This document shows positions 42,021 to 50,361 of a stretch of 64,000 nt of DNA, piece after piece. This DNA is from Streptomyces sp. TP-A0874 (GTDB lineage: Bacteria > Actinomycetota > Actinomycetes > Streptomycetales > Streptomycetaceae). The translations under genes were made by a program, and so were the position numbers. The stretch is taken from contig NZ_BBZK01000008.1 in assembly GCF_001748085.1 (NCBI RefSeq), forward strand, positions 287,894 through 351,893, in the 5' to 3' direction. Positions within the stretch are counted from its first letter, which is position 1. The number at the start of each line of letters is the position of its first letter. The notes under the pieces are model-generated. The model saw nothing but the letters and a program-made list of their open reading frames with translations. It ran no database searches and was not told the DNA's origin.

Positions 42021-43124
42021 TTGCCAAGGACCATCCGCTATGACCGGCGTACGCAAACCCTCCGCTTCGGTGCAACCGAGCGGGATTACCACGATCTCGG
42101 CTACGTGTTCCACCGCACAGAGCTTGCGGCAATCAAAGCGGCAGACTATCGGGTCGCGATGATGAACCTTATCGACGCATGGTCCAGCGACGGGCACCCA
42201 AGCGACACCGTGAGTATGTACGTCTCCGAGGAGGAATTCGGAGATTTCGACGATGCGAACCCAAGGCCAGGTCCTATTGAGTTTGAGGTTTCCCACGGAA
42301 GCCTGACAGTAACGGCAGAGGTCGCCGCGCACGCAGACGAAGACCCTTTTGAACCTCCTGTTGAGATGTTCACAGGCACCTTGCAGCACTACCTGCGCAA
42401 ACGTAGGGCGACATTGCGCGACGTGAGCACAGGAGAAAGCTTTACCGCGCCCTTCACGTGGAGGCTTCATATCGACTGCAGCATCCGTTCGCGAACACTG
42501 GAAGATCTTTACTCTATCGCCAGCGGTGCCGTTATGCTGCTAAGCGCCGCAAAGAGCGGGGAACTTACGCGAGAAACGACGCTTGACCTGTTGAGGGCAG
42601 GAAATGCTGAAGTCCTGATCGGCCAACAGGAAGGGCCTTGGCTCGACGTAAAAAGCAGCCACTACGACTTGGCCAGCACTCACGGCAAGATTTCATTGGC
42701 TCAGGCCGTGGCCAGATTCGCCAACGCAGAGCATGGGGGAATCGTTGTTGTCGGCATGAGGGGGAAGAAGGTGCCGAGCGGAGAAATAATTCACAGCCTC
42801 TGCCCCGTACCTCTGGGCGCGAATACTGTAAGAAAATATCAAGGTACCCTCGAACATCACCTCTATCCGCCACCCGACTTTCTCGAAATCGAGACTTTCA
42901 TGACACCAAAGGGCGGAATGGTGCTGGTGCATGTACCGCCACAACCCGAAGAACTGAAACCTTTCTTGGTGCATGGCGCCATAGTTGACGGAAAGATCGA
43001 AGGGGCATTCATCAGCATCGTTCGCCGCCGAGGAGAGGGTTCTATACCCATCACGGCCGCCGCCATTCACGCCACACTGGCGGCTGGCCGCGCGCTATTC
43101 AGGCGCGGCCAGATGCCAGATTAA
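42021..43124 (+). CDS. AlbA_2/Schlafen-type putative DNA/RNA-binding protein (cargo)
   Basis: A 367-residue protein. The C-terminal half matches the AlbA_2 (Schlafen AAA_4-like) domain: EGPWLDVKSSHYDL (204-217, with Glu204, Asp209 and Lys211), then AVARFANAEHGGIVVVGMRG (229-248). The N-terminal 190 residues are unfamiliar. The start is TTG 42021 with GAGGAG 5 bases upstream. It lies between att and int, an unusual cargo slot, and its stop overlaps the convergent int stop. Base composition is visibly lower in GC than its neighbours, suggesting separate acquisition. Related domains occur in RNA-targeting and antiphage proteins; the role here is inferred. Confidence 0.75.
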   Translation: MPRTIRYDRRTQTLRFGATERDYHDLGYVFHRTELAAIKAADYRVAMMNLIDAWSSDGHPSDTVSMYVSEEEFGDFDDANPRPGPIEFEVSHGSLTVTAEVAAHADEDPFEPPVEMFTGTLQHYLRKRRATLRDVSTGESFTAPFTWRLHIDCSIRSRTLEDLYSIASGAVMLLSAAKSGELTRETTLDLLRAGNAEVLIGQQEGPWLDVKSSHYDLASTHGKISLAQAVARFANAEHGGIVVVGMRGKKVPSGEIIHSLCPVPLGANTVRKYQGTLEHHLYPPPDFLEIETFMTPKGGMVLVHVPPQPEELKPFLVHGAIVDGKIEGAFISIVRRRGEGSIPITAAAIHATLAAGRALFRRGQMPD

Positions 43125-44563
43125 CTCGGCCAGTCTAGTTCCTTCTCAATCTTCTTGTTCATGATCTCCTCTTGGCCATAGATGCACCCCTCGTAGACCC
43201 GGTGAATCACCTCGGGAGAGTTGCCCACCCGACGGGCCACCTCGGCAACGGGCACGCCAGCGTTCAGCCATGTGGTGATGCAGGTGTGCCGTAGGTCGTA
43301 CGGACGCCCACCGAGGATGGAGGCTTGGAGCTCCGGCGCGAGCGCGTACTCACGAGCGTCGCGCCACACCCGCCAATACGTGCTGCTGCCCACCAAACCG
43401 CCCCGCTCGTTGGTGAAGAGTCGGCCGTCCTTGGCCGTGCCGAACTCTGCGATGTGGTCGCGCAGTATCCGCACAAGAGGCGGTGGTATCGGAACGGGGC
43501 GGTCTTCCTTGGCCCCACGAGACTTCAGGCCGCGCTTTTCGTGCCGCGTTCCACTGTCGGTCCACTTCTTTCCCGAGACAGGGTGCGTGTCGCGAAGCGT
43601 CAGCACACCCCATCCGTTATCGGGCAAGTAGCAGTCATCTTTCTTGAGGCCCACCGCCTCGCTCGGCCGGAGAGCAGCGAAGTACATGACCGCGTAGAAG
43701 GCGACCAGCCGGCGCCCCTTCTTGCGGCTCCAGGTACCGATGTACGAGACTGCCGCGAGCAACTGGGCAGCCTGGGTCTTGTTGACGAGAACGCGGGGAT
43801 CCACACGGTCCGACGAGGAATTCTGTCCCTTCTTGATAAATGAGAGCGGGTTCTCTGCCAAGGCCCCGCGCTCGATGGCGTATTCAACGGCCGTGTTGAG
43901 CGCGCGTCGTCGCCGACGGGCGGTCTCCCCCGCCGCAGGTGTGCCATCCAACTTGAAGTAGAGCCTGTACTGAACGTCCCGGAGGATTTTTGGATCAGCC
44001 AGCGAAGCCACTGGCAGTGATCTTTTCTCGATCCAGGCGTAGGAGTCTCGCAGCTCTTCCGGCGGTTCCAGGTCAGCGTGCTTGGGGACGACTGCCCACC
44101 GGAAGGCGAGGCGCAGTTCCTCGGGGGCAGGCATCTGACGGTCCTGCTCCACCATGGCCAGCGTGACCGAGGCAAGGCCGTCGGCGATGCTCTCGCGCGT
44201 CTTGGCTGCGGCGGTCGGCCAGCGAAGTGCGACGTATTCGCGGCAGAACTGGAACCAGAACAGTTGCTCCACGACTTGGGCTTCCGCTTCGGCTGCCCTG
44301 ACCTCGGACTCAGGGTGACCGTCAGCGATACGGAAGGCCTCACCGCGTCGCATGGCCTGCCACAGTTCGGACCTACGGCTCTCTGCAAGGGCAGTCGTGG
44401 CGAACGTCGCGCTGCTGACCTTGCCTCCGACCTTCCAACGCAGTTGGTATGGACGGGTTTTGCTCTGTGCCTTGGTCACCTTCCACAGGCGTACGTCGAA
44501 GGAGAATCCTTCCGGGGCTGGGATGGTGTTCTTCCCAGCCCCGGGGTTGGTGCCGTTCGTCAC
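43121..44563 (-). CDS. int: Tyrosine recombinase (integrase) of element 2
   Basis: Integrase of 480 residues, co-linear with the element 1 enzyme and sharing long blocks such as SRRSELWQAMRRGEAF, RPYDLRHTCIT and GNSPEVIHR. The catalytic Arg is in FAALRPSEAVGL, and the nucleophile Tyr457 is in HRVYEGCI. The start at 44563 overlaps the xis stop (GTGA). The similarity and identical att cores imply that both enzymes recognise the same tRNA-Arg site. Confidence 0.95.
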   Translation of the reverse strand: MTNGTNPGAGKNTIPAPEGFSFDVRLWKVTKAQSKTRPYQLRWKVGGKVSSATFATTALAESRRSELWQAMRRGEAFRIADGHPESEVRAAEAEAQVVEQLFWFQFCREYVALRWPTAAAKTRESIADGLASVTLAMVEQDRQMPAPEELRLAFRWAVVPKHADLEPPEELRDSYAWIEKRSLPVASLADPKILRDVQYRLYFKLDGTPAAGETARRRRRALNTAVEYAIERGALAENPLSFIKKGQNSSSDRVDPRVLVNKTQAAQLLAAVSYIGTWSRKKGRRLVAFYAVMYFAALRPSEAVGLKKDDCYLPDNGWGVLTLRDTHPVSGKKWTDSGTRHEKRGLKSRGAKEDRPVPIPPPLVRILRDHIAEFGTAKDGRLFTNERGGLVGSSTYWRVWRDAREYALAPELQASILGGRPYDLRHTCITTWLNAGVPVAEVARRVGNSPEVIHRVYEGCIYGQEEIMNKKIEKELDWPS

Positions 44564-44751
44564 ACGCTCTCCTCCAGCGACTCAAGCCAGCGGTCCAGCT
44601 CAGACCGACGAATGCGCACGGCGCCGTTCGGAAGCTTGATGGATTTGGGCCCCTTCTTACAGGCGCGCCAGCGGTAGAAGGTCGCTCGCGGTACGCCGAT
44701 CTCTTCTATGACGTCGGGGATGGTCAGCATCTCGTCGCGGGGCTTGGCCAC
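44560..44751 (-). CDS. xis: Excisionase (AlpA-type HTH) of element 2
   Basis: A 63-residue AlpA/Xis-type winged-helix protein (MLTIPDVIEEIGVPRATFYR, KLPNGAVRIRRSELDRW), nearly the same as the element 1 excisionase. The start is GTG 44751 with GGAGG 4 bases upstream. It overlaps int by four bases. Confidence 0.92.
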   Translation of the reverse strand: MAKPRDEMLTIPDVIEEIGVPRATFYRWRACKKGPKSIKLPNGAVRIRRSELDRWLESLEESV

Positions 44752-44850
44752 GACTCCTCCTTGGGCGAGAGAACAGGGAAAGAGGCAGCAGCCGGAGGTC
44801 CTCCGATGTGTAGGACCAGAGGACGCGGAGGAGGAACGAGTTCGAAGCAG

Positions 44851-44953
44851 GTTGGGCCCACATCGCTCTGAGTCGTGACTCATCGCGACTCAGAGCGGTG
44901 TGGAGGGGGTCTGAGTCGCGATGAGTCACGACTCAGGCTGATGTGGGCCCAAC
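44851..44953. repeat. 43-bp inverted repeat, candidate replication origin of element 2
   Basis: Two 43-base arms (44851-44893 and 44911-44953) are complementary except for a 3-base difference and flank a 17-base loop. Each arm contains a smaller CTGAGTCG/CGACTCAG hairpin, so the GAGTCG core is repeated four times. The block lies between xis and the helicase gene and overlaps the 3' end of the latter, the same position as the iteron cluster of element 1. Confidence 0.7.
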
Positions 44954-46335
44954 GGCTTGAGGGCGATTCCGTTGTAGGTGGCGACCTGCCGGCCGTACGC
45001 GTCTCGGGGCCGGGTGCGGTGGAGTTGAGGCACAACGGAGAGCAGGTTGCGGCCAAACATCTGCTTCGTGCCGACCGCGCGCACGCCGTTGTCCTCGGCC
45101 CACTCCCGCCAGACCGCCCACAGCGTGTCCACCGGCACGCTGCACGTCGGCCCGGTGATGCAGCGCTCCCGGATGAACGCCGACGTCGGGGAGGCGGTGT
45201 CCTGCATGGTGGTGACCGCCTCCCGGCTGCACGCCGGCTCGGTGATCCGGCCCGTGGTCTCCAGGCGGGCCAGGCCATCAAGGGCCCAATTCAGGATGCC
45301 GGGCATCTCGGCAGCGAGCCGGTCGGTGAGGGTGGTGTCTTCCTTGCCCAGCCACGAGACGGTCATGTTGAGCACCACGAAGCGGCGAGCGATCACCCCG
45401 GAGGAATCGCCGAAGTACGGCAGCTCATTGGACAGGATCATCAGCCGCGTGGGCAGCTTGCCCGTCCACACCTCGCGGTACTTACGGTCGACGTCGATAG
45501 TGTCCTCGCCGGAGATGGTCAGCAGCCGTTCCACGACCTGGCTGTTGTCGTTGCCGGACAGCCGGGCGTCGGAGATGACCGCGAGCGGCTTGCCCACCAG
45601 CGTCGACAGCCCGAAGTTCGTGCCGAGTCCGGCGAGCGTGGGACCGGCAAGGTTCTCCTTGCCGACCAGCTCTTTCAGCACGCGGGCGATGGTGCCCTTA
45701 CCGGAGCGGGACGGGCCGACGATCAGCAGGATCTTCTGCTGGTCCGTGCGGCCGGACAGGACGTAGCCGAACCACTCCTGAAGCGCCTGGATGGCGTCGG
45801 GGTCGTTGGGCCAGATCTGCCTCAGGAACCGTTCCCACGTCGGCGCGGTCGCCTCCGGGTCGTAGGCGAAGGGCACGGAGACGAGGTTGAAGAAACCGGG
45901 CCCGTGCGGCAGCAGCGCACGATCCCGGATCCGCAGCAACCCGTTCCGGCACGCCACGATCGGACTCCTGTCCTGCTCGCCAGCGCGGTCGCCGTCGATC
46001 CAGGCCGGGGCGTCGGTGTCGGTGGGCAGGAGCATGACGGCCCCGAGCGCATCGAACAGGTTGCTGATCTTCTGCTTCGTCGGGGCCCAGTCCCGGACTT
46101 CCGGCTGTCCGTCCTTGCCGGGCGTGCTGAAGGTGGCGTGCTCCAGCCGGGTGTACATGGCCGCGCGCATCTGCGCCTCGTCCACCTCGCGCCAGCAGGT
46201 ACCGGTCCAGCACATCCACGAGCCGCGCCAGCGCCGGCACGTCAGGCGCCCATCCTCGGTCTGCCAGTCCGGCAGCAGCCGGCGTGCGACGGCGAGCGGG
46301 TTGGACGGTGCGGGCAGTTCTTCCACGCCGGTCAT
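44926..46335 (-). CDS. D5/P4-family phage-plasmid primase-helicase
   Basis: A superfamily-3 helicase (469 residues) of the D5_N/Pox_D5 type. The D5_N region runs over about 40-195, Walker A is GPSRSGKG (207-214), and the SF3 motif C region contains RLMILSNELP. The C-terminal part (PTSAFIRERC onwards) is a P4-type C-terminal helical domain. The start ATG 46335 overlaps the next gene upstream by four bases. It probably replaces DUF3631 of element 1 as the replicative helicase partner of Prim-Pol. Confidence 0.9.
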   Translation of the reverse strand: MTGVEELPAPSNPLAVARRLLPDWQTEDGRLTCRRWRGSWMCWTGTCWREVDEAQMRAAMYTRLEHATFSTPGKDGQPEVRDWAPTKQKISNLFDALGAVMLLPTDTDAPAWIDGDRAGEQDRSPIVACRNGLLRIRDRALLPHGPGFFNLVSVPFAYDPEATAPTWERFLRQIWPNDPDAIQALQEWFGYVLSGRTDQQKILLIVGPSRSGKGTIARVLKELVGKENLAGPTLAGLGTNFGLSTLVGKPLAVISDARLSGNDNSQVVERLLTISGEDTIDVDRKYREVWTGKLPTRLMILSNELPYFGDSSGVIARRFVVLNMTVSWLGKEDTTLTDRLAAEMPGILNWALDGLARLETTGRITEPACSREAVTTMQDTASPTSAFIRERCITGPTCSVPVDTLWAVWREWAEDNGVRAVGTKQMFGRNLLSVVPQLHRTRPRDAYGRQVATYNGIALKPLGPHQPES

Positions 46336-46691
46336 GCGGCGGTCCTCCCTTCCTGGGAGTGACGGAGCGGGCAGGTGGCCCGATGGGCTTCGTGGTCGGT
46401 GATCAGGGCGAGCACCCGGCGTTTGCCGACGGCGCTGCGGTCCCTGCCGCACGCGCACCGCGAGGTGGCCGTGGGCACCGCGCCGCGCGGCGGCGAGACG
46501 ATGCGGAGCCACGCCACGGGGTGGCGGCCGTCGCCACGGCGCGGGTCAGAGCGAAGAGCAGTTCGGACGCCCTTACGGGCGGCGCCTGTCGGCTCGCCCA
46601 CGGCCGTCCGTGCGGTGGCCGGTTGGGCGGCGTACGGGCCGGTGGCGGCGGGGGGTTGGCCTTCCAGGCGGGGGTGGTTGGGGGCGCTCAT
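46332..46691 (-). CDS. Conserved AICE protein with CxC...H..H...C motif (element 2)
   Basis: A 119-residue homologue of the element 1 protein at 29908-30258. It shares DGRHPVAWLRI, RCACGRD and DHEAHRATCPLRHS, keeping the putative zinc ligands. It overlaps its neighbours on both sides by four bases. Conservation between elements with different helicases suggests it works with Prim-Pol or with the origin, but there is no direct evidence. Confidence 0.8.
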   Translation of the reverse strand: MSAPNHPRLEGQPPAATGPYAAQPATARTAVGEPTGAARKGVRTALRSDPRRGDGRHPVAWLRIVSPPRGAVPTATSRCACGRDRSAVGKRRVLALITDHEAHRATCPLRHSQEGRTAA

Positions 46692-47578
46692 GCCGCCTCC
46701 CGGGGCCGGGCGGTGCGCAGGGAGCTGTCCAGGGCGCTGCGGATCGTGGCGCGGCACTCGGCGGCGGTGAGTCCCCGGGCCTCTCCAGCCGCTTGGAAGG
46801 CCTCCTCTGCCACGTGCCGGGGGAGGTCGCCCCACGCGACGAACCGCCCCACCTTGAAGGCGCACCGGTTGAGGGTGACGTTGCGCAGCCCGTCCGGGGC
46901 GGCGGCCACGGCGGCGCATTCGGCTTCCAGCGCGGCCAGCGCCGCGCGGCTGCCGTCCACCGCGGGCAGCTTCAGCGGGCCCACGGGGCGCGCGGGGGCG
47001 GGTTGCAGGATGGTTTGCAGCCACGCGGGCAGTGCGGCCGTCTCCGCGTCGCACAGTGCTTCGTAGGGTCCGGCGGGGGTGGTGCTGCCGGCGGCGACGA
47101 CGTAGCCGCCCCACGCGCGGGTGTCGACCGAATCGGCCACGGTGCCCGCCGTGTTGGCCAGCCGCACCCCTTCCGGGGCGGTGAAGTACAGGTGGGTTCC
47201 GCCGCTCGCGGTCCGGGTCCGGTAGGTGGTGGGGACGGCGTGCCCGGCGCGCTCGCAGAGCGCCCCGAAAGACGTCGCGCCGCAAGGCGCGTCCGAACTG
47301 TTCTTGTCCTTGGGCACGTCCAGGTCGACCACGACCAGCCGTGAGGGGCCGGTGGCGATGCCGACGTTGAACGGTGCCCGTGACCAGGCGGCGCGGATGC
47401 GGTCCGGATCGGTCGTGGCGCGCTGCTCCCATTTGCGGTGCCCGCCCGCGCACGGGCCGGTACGGGTGCAGGTCTTCTCGCCGTGCAGCGCGGGCCGCTT
47501 GGTGCCGGGTCGCAGCGGGAAGACGTGCCAGCCGCGCGCCGCGGCGTCCAGCGCGGCGCGCATCAGGTCCTCGTTCAC
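46688..47578 (-). CDS. Bifunctional DNA primase/polymerase (Prim-Pol), element 2
   Basis: A 296-residue primase-polymerase closely similar to that of element 1. GWHVFPLRPGTKRPALHGE, metal-binding DLD at 85-87 and SGGTHLYF with His129 are present. The C-terminal region keeps GRFVAWGDLPRHVAEEAF. The GTG start at 47578 overlaps the methyltransferase stop (GTGA). Confidence 0.92.
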   Translation of the reverse strand: MNEDLMRAALDAAARGWHVFPLRPGTKRPALHGEKTCTRTGPCAGGHRKWEQRATTDPDRIRAAWSRAPFNVGIATGPSRLVVVDLDVPKDKNSSDAPCGATSFGALCERAGHAVPTTYRTRTASGGTHLYFTAPEGVRLANTAGTVADSVDTRAWGGYVVAAGSTTPAGPYEALCDAETAALPAWLQTILQPAPARPVGPLKLPAVDGSRAALAALEAECAAVAAAPDGLRNVTLNRCAFKVGRFVAWGDLPRHVAEEAFQAAGEARGLTAAECRATIRSALDSSLRTARPREAA

Positions 47579-48681
47579 GCGGCGGCCCTCCTGTCCGGCC
47601 GTGCGGCGGTCGGGGCGCCCAGGAGCCACCTGTAGGCGTGGTGGGCCTGTTGGGGCACCACACCGTTGCCCAGGATCTTGAGCTGTTCCTTGCGGGGGAC
47701 GCCGGGCACGGAGGTGACCCACCCGGCGGGCAGGCCCATCATCCATTCCACGAACGCCGGCGACAGGCGCCGGTTGCTGCGGGTGCCCGGTTCGGTCGGG
47801 CACGGCGCCGCCCGTCCGGTGACGTGCTCCCACCGGCGGATGGCGGGCCCGTAGTCGGTGCCGTCGGACGCGACCCACCGCCCGTCGAGCCGGACCGGCC
47901 CACCGGGCAGCGGGCCGGTGTCGGCGAGCAGGTTCACCACGAACTCGTTCAACGGGCGTGCGTTGCGGCCGAGCAGGTTGGAGGCGCCCGACTTCCAGTC
48001 CCGCGCGGCGGGGGTGGGCAGCAGACTCACGCGTCCGGTGGCGCCGGCAGCCTGGTGACGGCGGTGCGCAGGTTCATCCCGCCCCTGCGCTTCGGCGACG
48101 TTCCGGGGCCGCCAGTGCCGTCCGAGGTGGTCGGGGTCGGCATCAGCGGGATGGGCAACTGCGAACCAACGGTCGCGCGGGTGCGGGGCGCCGACCTCGG
48201 GGTCACCAGCTCGTAGACATGTCCAGCGCGCGTCATACCCGAGCGCGGCCAGGTCCGCGGCGACGACGTCCAGCCCCCGCGAGCGGAGCGCCGCCACGTT
48301 TTCCAGGAAGACGTAGCGCGGTCGAACGACGCCCACAGCCTCAGCGACGTTTTTCCAGACCCGCGACCACTGCCCATGGATTCCGTCCCTTCGTCCAGCG
48401 TTGGAGATGTTGCGGCAGGGGAAACCGGCCCCGATCACGTCCGGCCGGTACACGTCGCGGATCTGGTCCCAGTCCACGGCGGTGATGTCCCCGAGGTTGG
48501 ACACTCCGGGGTGGTGGGCGGCGAACACGGCGGCGGCGTGCGGGTCGTTCTCCGCGTAGGCGGCGACCTGGCCGCCGATACCGGCCCGGATCGCCGTTTC
48601 CAGTCCGCCGTAGCCGGCGCACAGCGCCAGGATGCGCGGCGGCGAGTCGACCACTCGCCGGATGGGGATGGGTTGCGTCAT
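47575..48681 (-). CDS. DNA cytosine-5 methyltransferase (element 2)
   Basis: A 368-residue C5-cytosine methyltransferase with motif I LALCAGYGGLETAI, catalytic Cys89 in GAGFPCRNIS, ENV at 127-129 and a C-terminal target-recognition region followed by the QLKILGNGVVPQQA motif X-like end. It is longer than, and only distantly similar to, the element 1 enzyme, yet occupies the same slot directly upstream of Prim-Pol. No cognate nuclease is adjacent. It may give modification of element DNA against host restriction. Confidence 0.9.
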   Translation of the reverse strand: MTQPIPIRRVVDSPPRILALCAGYGGLETAIRAGIGGQVAAYAENDPHAAAVFAAHHPGVSNLGDITAVDWDQIRDVYRPDVIGAGFPCRNISNAGRRDGIHGQWSRVWKNVAEAVGVVRPRYVFLENVAALRSRGLDVVAADLAALGYDARWTCLRAGDPEVGAPHPRDRWFAVAHPADADPDHLGRHWRPRNVAEAQGRDEPAHRRHQAAGATGRVSLLPTPAARDWKSGASNLLGRNARPLNEFVVNLLADTGPLPGGPVRLDGRWVASDGTDYGPAIRRWEHVTGRAAPCPTEPGTRSNRRLSPAFVEWMMGLPAGWVTSVPGVPRKEQLKILGNGVVPQQAHHAYRWLLGAPTAARPDRRAAA

Positions 48682-48772
48682 GCTGGGAGACCTCCAACAG
48701 GTCTGTTGCGGACTGGTTGGGCAAGGGCGGCCCCGCGACTTTGGCGAGACGAGGGGGCCGCCCTTGGCGTAG

Positions 48773-49282
48773 CTAGTGGTTCTTGGCCCAGTGGGCGTAC
48801 TCCTGGCGGACGTAGCCGCGCGGGTCGGCGGCGGTGGCCGGGTGCTCCGGCCAGTACGGGGCGCCGTGGTAGTCGCCCGCGCCGTCCCGGTCGCAGTCGA
48901 TGAGCCGGCGGGCGGCTTCCGTGGCCACCTCCGCCGCGTCACCGCGGGGGCCGTCCTCCTCGTCCCGGAGCGCGATGCGGTCCAGCAGCGCGGCCTTGCG
49001 GAGCCAGAACTCCCGCCCCAGGTGCTCGCCGAACGGCTTGTCGACGGCCGTCCGGGCGGTCCATCCGATCTCGCGGATGAGGCTCGGGGCGAGCGCGTAC
49101 GCCTCTTCCGGCGTGGGCCACGGTCCGGGCTCGGGGCGGTGGTCGGCGGTGACGTACAGCCGGGTGCGCTCGCCGTCGCGGGTGGGGTACCGGCGGACGG
49201 CGCCAGCGGCGAACGCGCCGCTGAGTGCGGCGATGATCCGGTCGGTGTCGGCCGGGTCGCAGATGATGCGGATCTCGAACAC
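48773..49282 (-). CDS. Conserved AICE hypothetical protein
   Basis: A 169-residue acidic protein starting at GTG 49282 with AGGAG 4 bases upstream. The N-terminal 50 residues (FEIRIICDPADTDRIIAAL, then RRYPTRDGERTRLYVTAD) look like a small alpha-beta domain. The C-terminal part is helical and ends in Tyr/His-rich residues. No known family is recognised. It is in the transfer operon between the methyltransferase and small membrane proteins. Confidence 0.7.
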   Translation of the reverse strand: MFEIRIICDPADTDRIIAALSGAFAAGAVRRYPTRDGERTRLYVTADHRPEPGPWPTPEEAYALAPSLIREIGWTARTAVDKPFGEHLGREFWLRKAALLDRIALRDEEDGPRGDAAEVATEAARRLIDCDRDGAGDYHGAPYWPEHPATAADPRGYVRQEYAHWAKNH

Positions 49283-49301
49283 GTTGCTCCTCTCGGGGTG
49301 G

Positions 49302-49745
49302 TCAGCCGTGGAAGTGGCTGCGCTTGATGACGGCCTTGCGGATGTGGACGGTGCTGCCGCGTCCGCCGGTCATGGCGCGGGCGGGGGTGCGCCAGGCGAG
49401 CACGGCGAGCGCGATCCAGACCAGGGCGCCGGAGCCGAGTCCGGCGAGCGCGTTGACGGCCTCGCCGATGCCGTAGCCGACGCCGGCCGCGAGGGCGCCG
49501 CCGCCGATGCCGGCGCCCATCAGGCGCTGGGCGGTGGGGTCCAGCAGGGGCAGCGGGGTGAGGTCGCGCGGCTCGGGGCGGGCCATCGGGGGCGGGGCGA
49601 GGTGCTTGGGCATGGGCACCATGCGCCCGTAGGCGTCGGGCACCCACACCACTGGCCCGCGCTCCGCGGCCAGTTCGACCGCGGCCGGAGCGGGCGCGTA
49701 CGGCTCGGTGGGCACGTAGGGCGCGGACAGGGTCGGTTCGTTCAC
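49302..49745 (-). CDS. Membrane protein of the transfer region
   Basis: A 147-residue protein with a Pro-rich N-terminal half and two hydrophobic helices in the C-terminal half (about residues 80-95 and 100-120), ending in a basic tail RKAVIKRSHFHG. The start is GTG 49745, with GAGGAG 7 bases upstream, in preference to a GTG five codons earlier. It matches in position and layout the element 1 membrane protein at 31879-32355. Confidence 0.7.
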   Translation of the reverse strand: MNEPTLSAPYVPTEPYAPAPAAVELAAERGPVVWVPDAYGRMVPMPKHLAPPPMARPEPRDLTPLPLLDPTAQRLMGAGIGGGALAAGVGYGIGEAVNALAGLGSGALVWIALAVLAWRTPARAMTGGRGSTVHIRKAVIKRSHFHG

Positions 49746-49756
49746 GGCGGTGCTCC

Positions 49757-49945
49757 TCACGGGTTGGGCAGGGCGGTGACGACGGCGCTCATGAGGGAGT
49801 TGACGGTGTCGGCGGCGCCGGTGGAGGCGAGGTAGAAGCCGAACATCACGGCGACGAACGCGGAGCCGGCCCCGAGCGCTCGGGTGCGCAGCAGCAGGGC
49901 GAGCAGGGCGCCGAAGAGCAGGGCGAGCGAGATGGTCACGGCCAC
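49757..49945 (-). CDS. Small membrane protein
   Basis: A 62-residue hydrophobic protein with two membrane helices (about 3-20 and 27-45). The start is GTG 49945 with AAGGAGG upstream at 9 bases; the upstream part of the open frame has shadow composition. No known family. It lies in a run of small genes between traB and the methyltransferase. Confidence 0.6.
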   Translation of the reverse strand: MAVTISLALLFGALLALLLRTRALGAGSAFVAVMFGFYLASTGAADTVNSLMSAVVTALPNP

Positions 49946-49965
49946 GGGCGCGTGCCTCCTTCGAG

Positions 49966-50220
49966 TCAGTCGGCGGTGCCGGCGCGGTAGATGCGCGCCC
50001 AGCGGTTGTAGAGCCAGCGGCCGACGCGGATGCGCTTGCCGGTGGCGCGGCAGCGGCGGCAGTCCTTGCCGCGCTTCATGCGTCCCTTGCGGTCGGTCTT
50101 CAGGGCGTGGCCCATGCCGCGGCACGTGCGGCAGTCACCGAACGGCGAGACGGCGCACAGCCTGCCGTAACCGAGCGTGACGGCGAGCAGGCAGGCGATA
50201 GCAGCGAGGATGGGGGTCAT
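49966..50220 (-). CDS. Small membrane protein with two CxxC zinc motifs
   Basis: An 84-residue protein. Residues 3-22 form a membrane helix or signal anchor, followed by CRTCRGMG and CRRCRATG, a DnaJ-like pair of CxxCxG motifs that should bind zinc. The rest is basic. ATG 50220 follows a GGGAGG site. It is encoded just downstream of the candidate clt block and traB. Confidence 0.7.
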   Translation of the reverse strand: MTPILAAIACLLAVTLGYGRLCAVSPFGDCRTCRGMGHALKTDRKGRMKRGKDCRRCRATGKRIRVGRWLYNRWARIYRAGTAD

Positions 50221-50263
50221 CAGGGGCCCTCCCAGGCGGTTTTCGGGGGTTTCCGCAGGTGGC

Positions 50264-50351
50264 GTGCTATGCGCTAGATCGCTGGTCGGGGCGGGTTTGG
50301 GGTGCTAGCGGGGGTGCTACCGGTAGCAGGTGTGGGTGCTACCGGTAGCAC
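50264..50351. repeat. Repeat cluster 3' of the FtsK gene, candidate clt of element 2
   Basis: Four direct copies of GTGCTA at 50264, 50302, 50314 and 50336. The last two are extended into the palindromes TGCTACCGGTAGCA (50315-50328) and GTGCTACCGGTAGCAC (50336-50351, perfect 16 bp). The block lies 10 bases past the FtsK-like stop, the same place as the CTGTCAC cluster of element 1 but with a different sequence. Confidence 0.55.
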
Positions 50352-50361
50352 CGTGCCGAGG

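Noticed and set aside
41850..42470. Minus-strand open frame of 206 codons opposite the Schlafen-like gene
   Set aside because: Lies mostly opposite a well-supported gene with a good ribosome-binding site and shows no domain.
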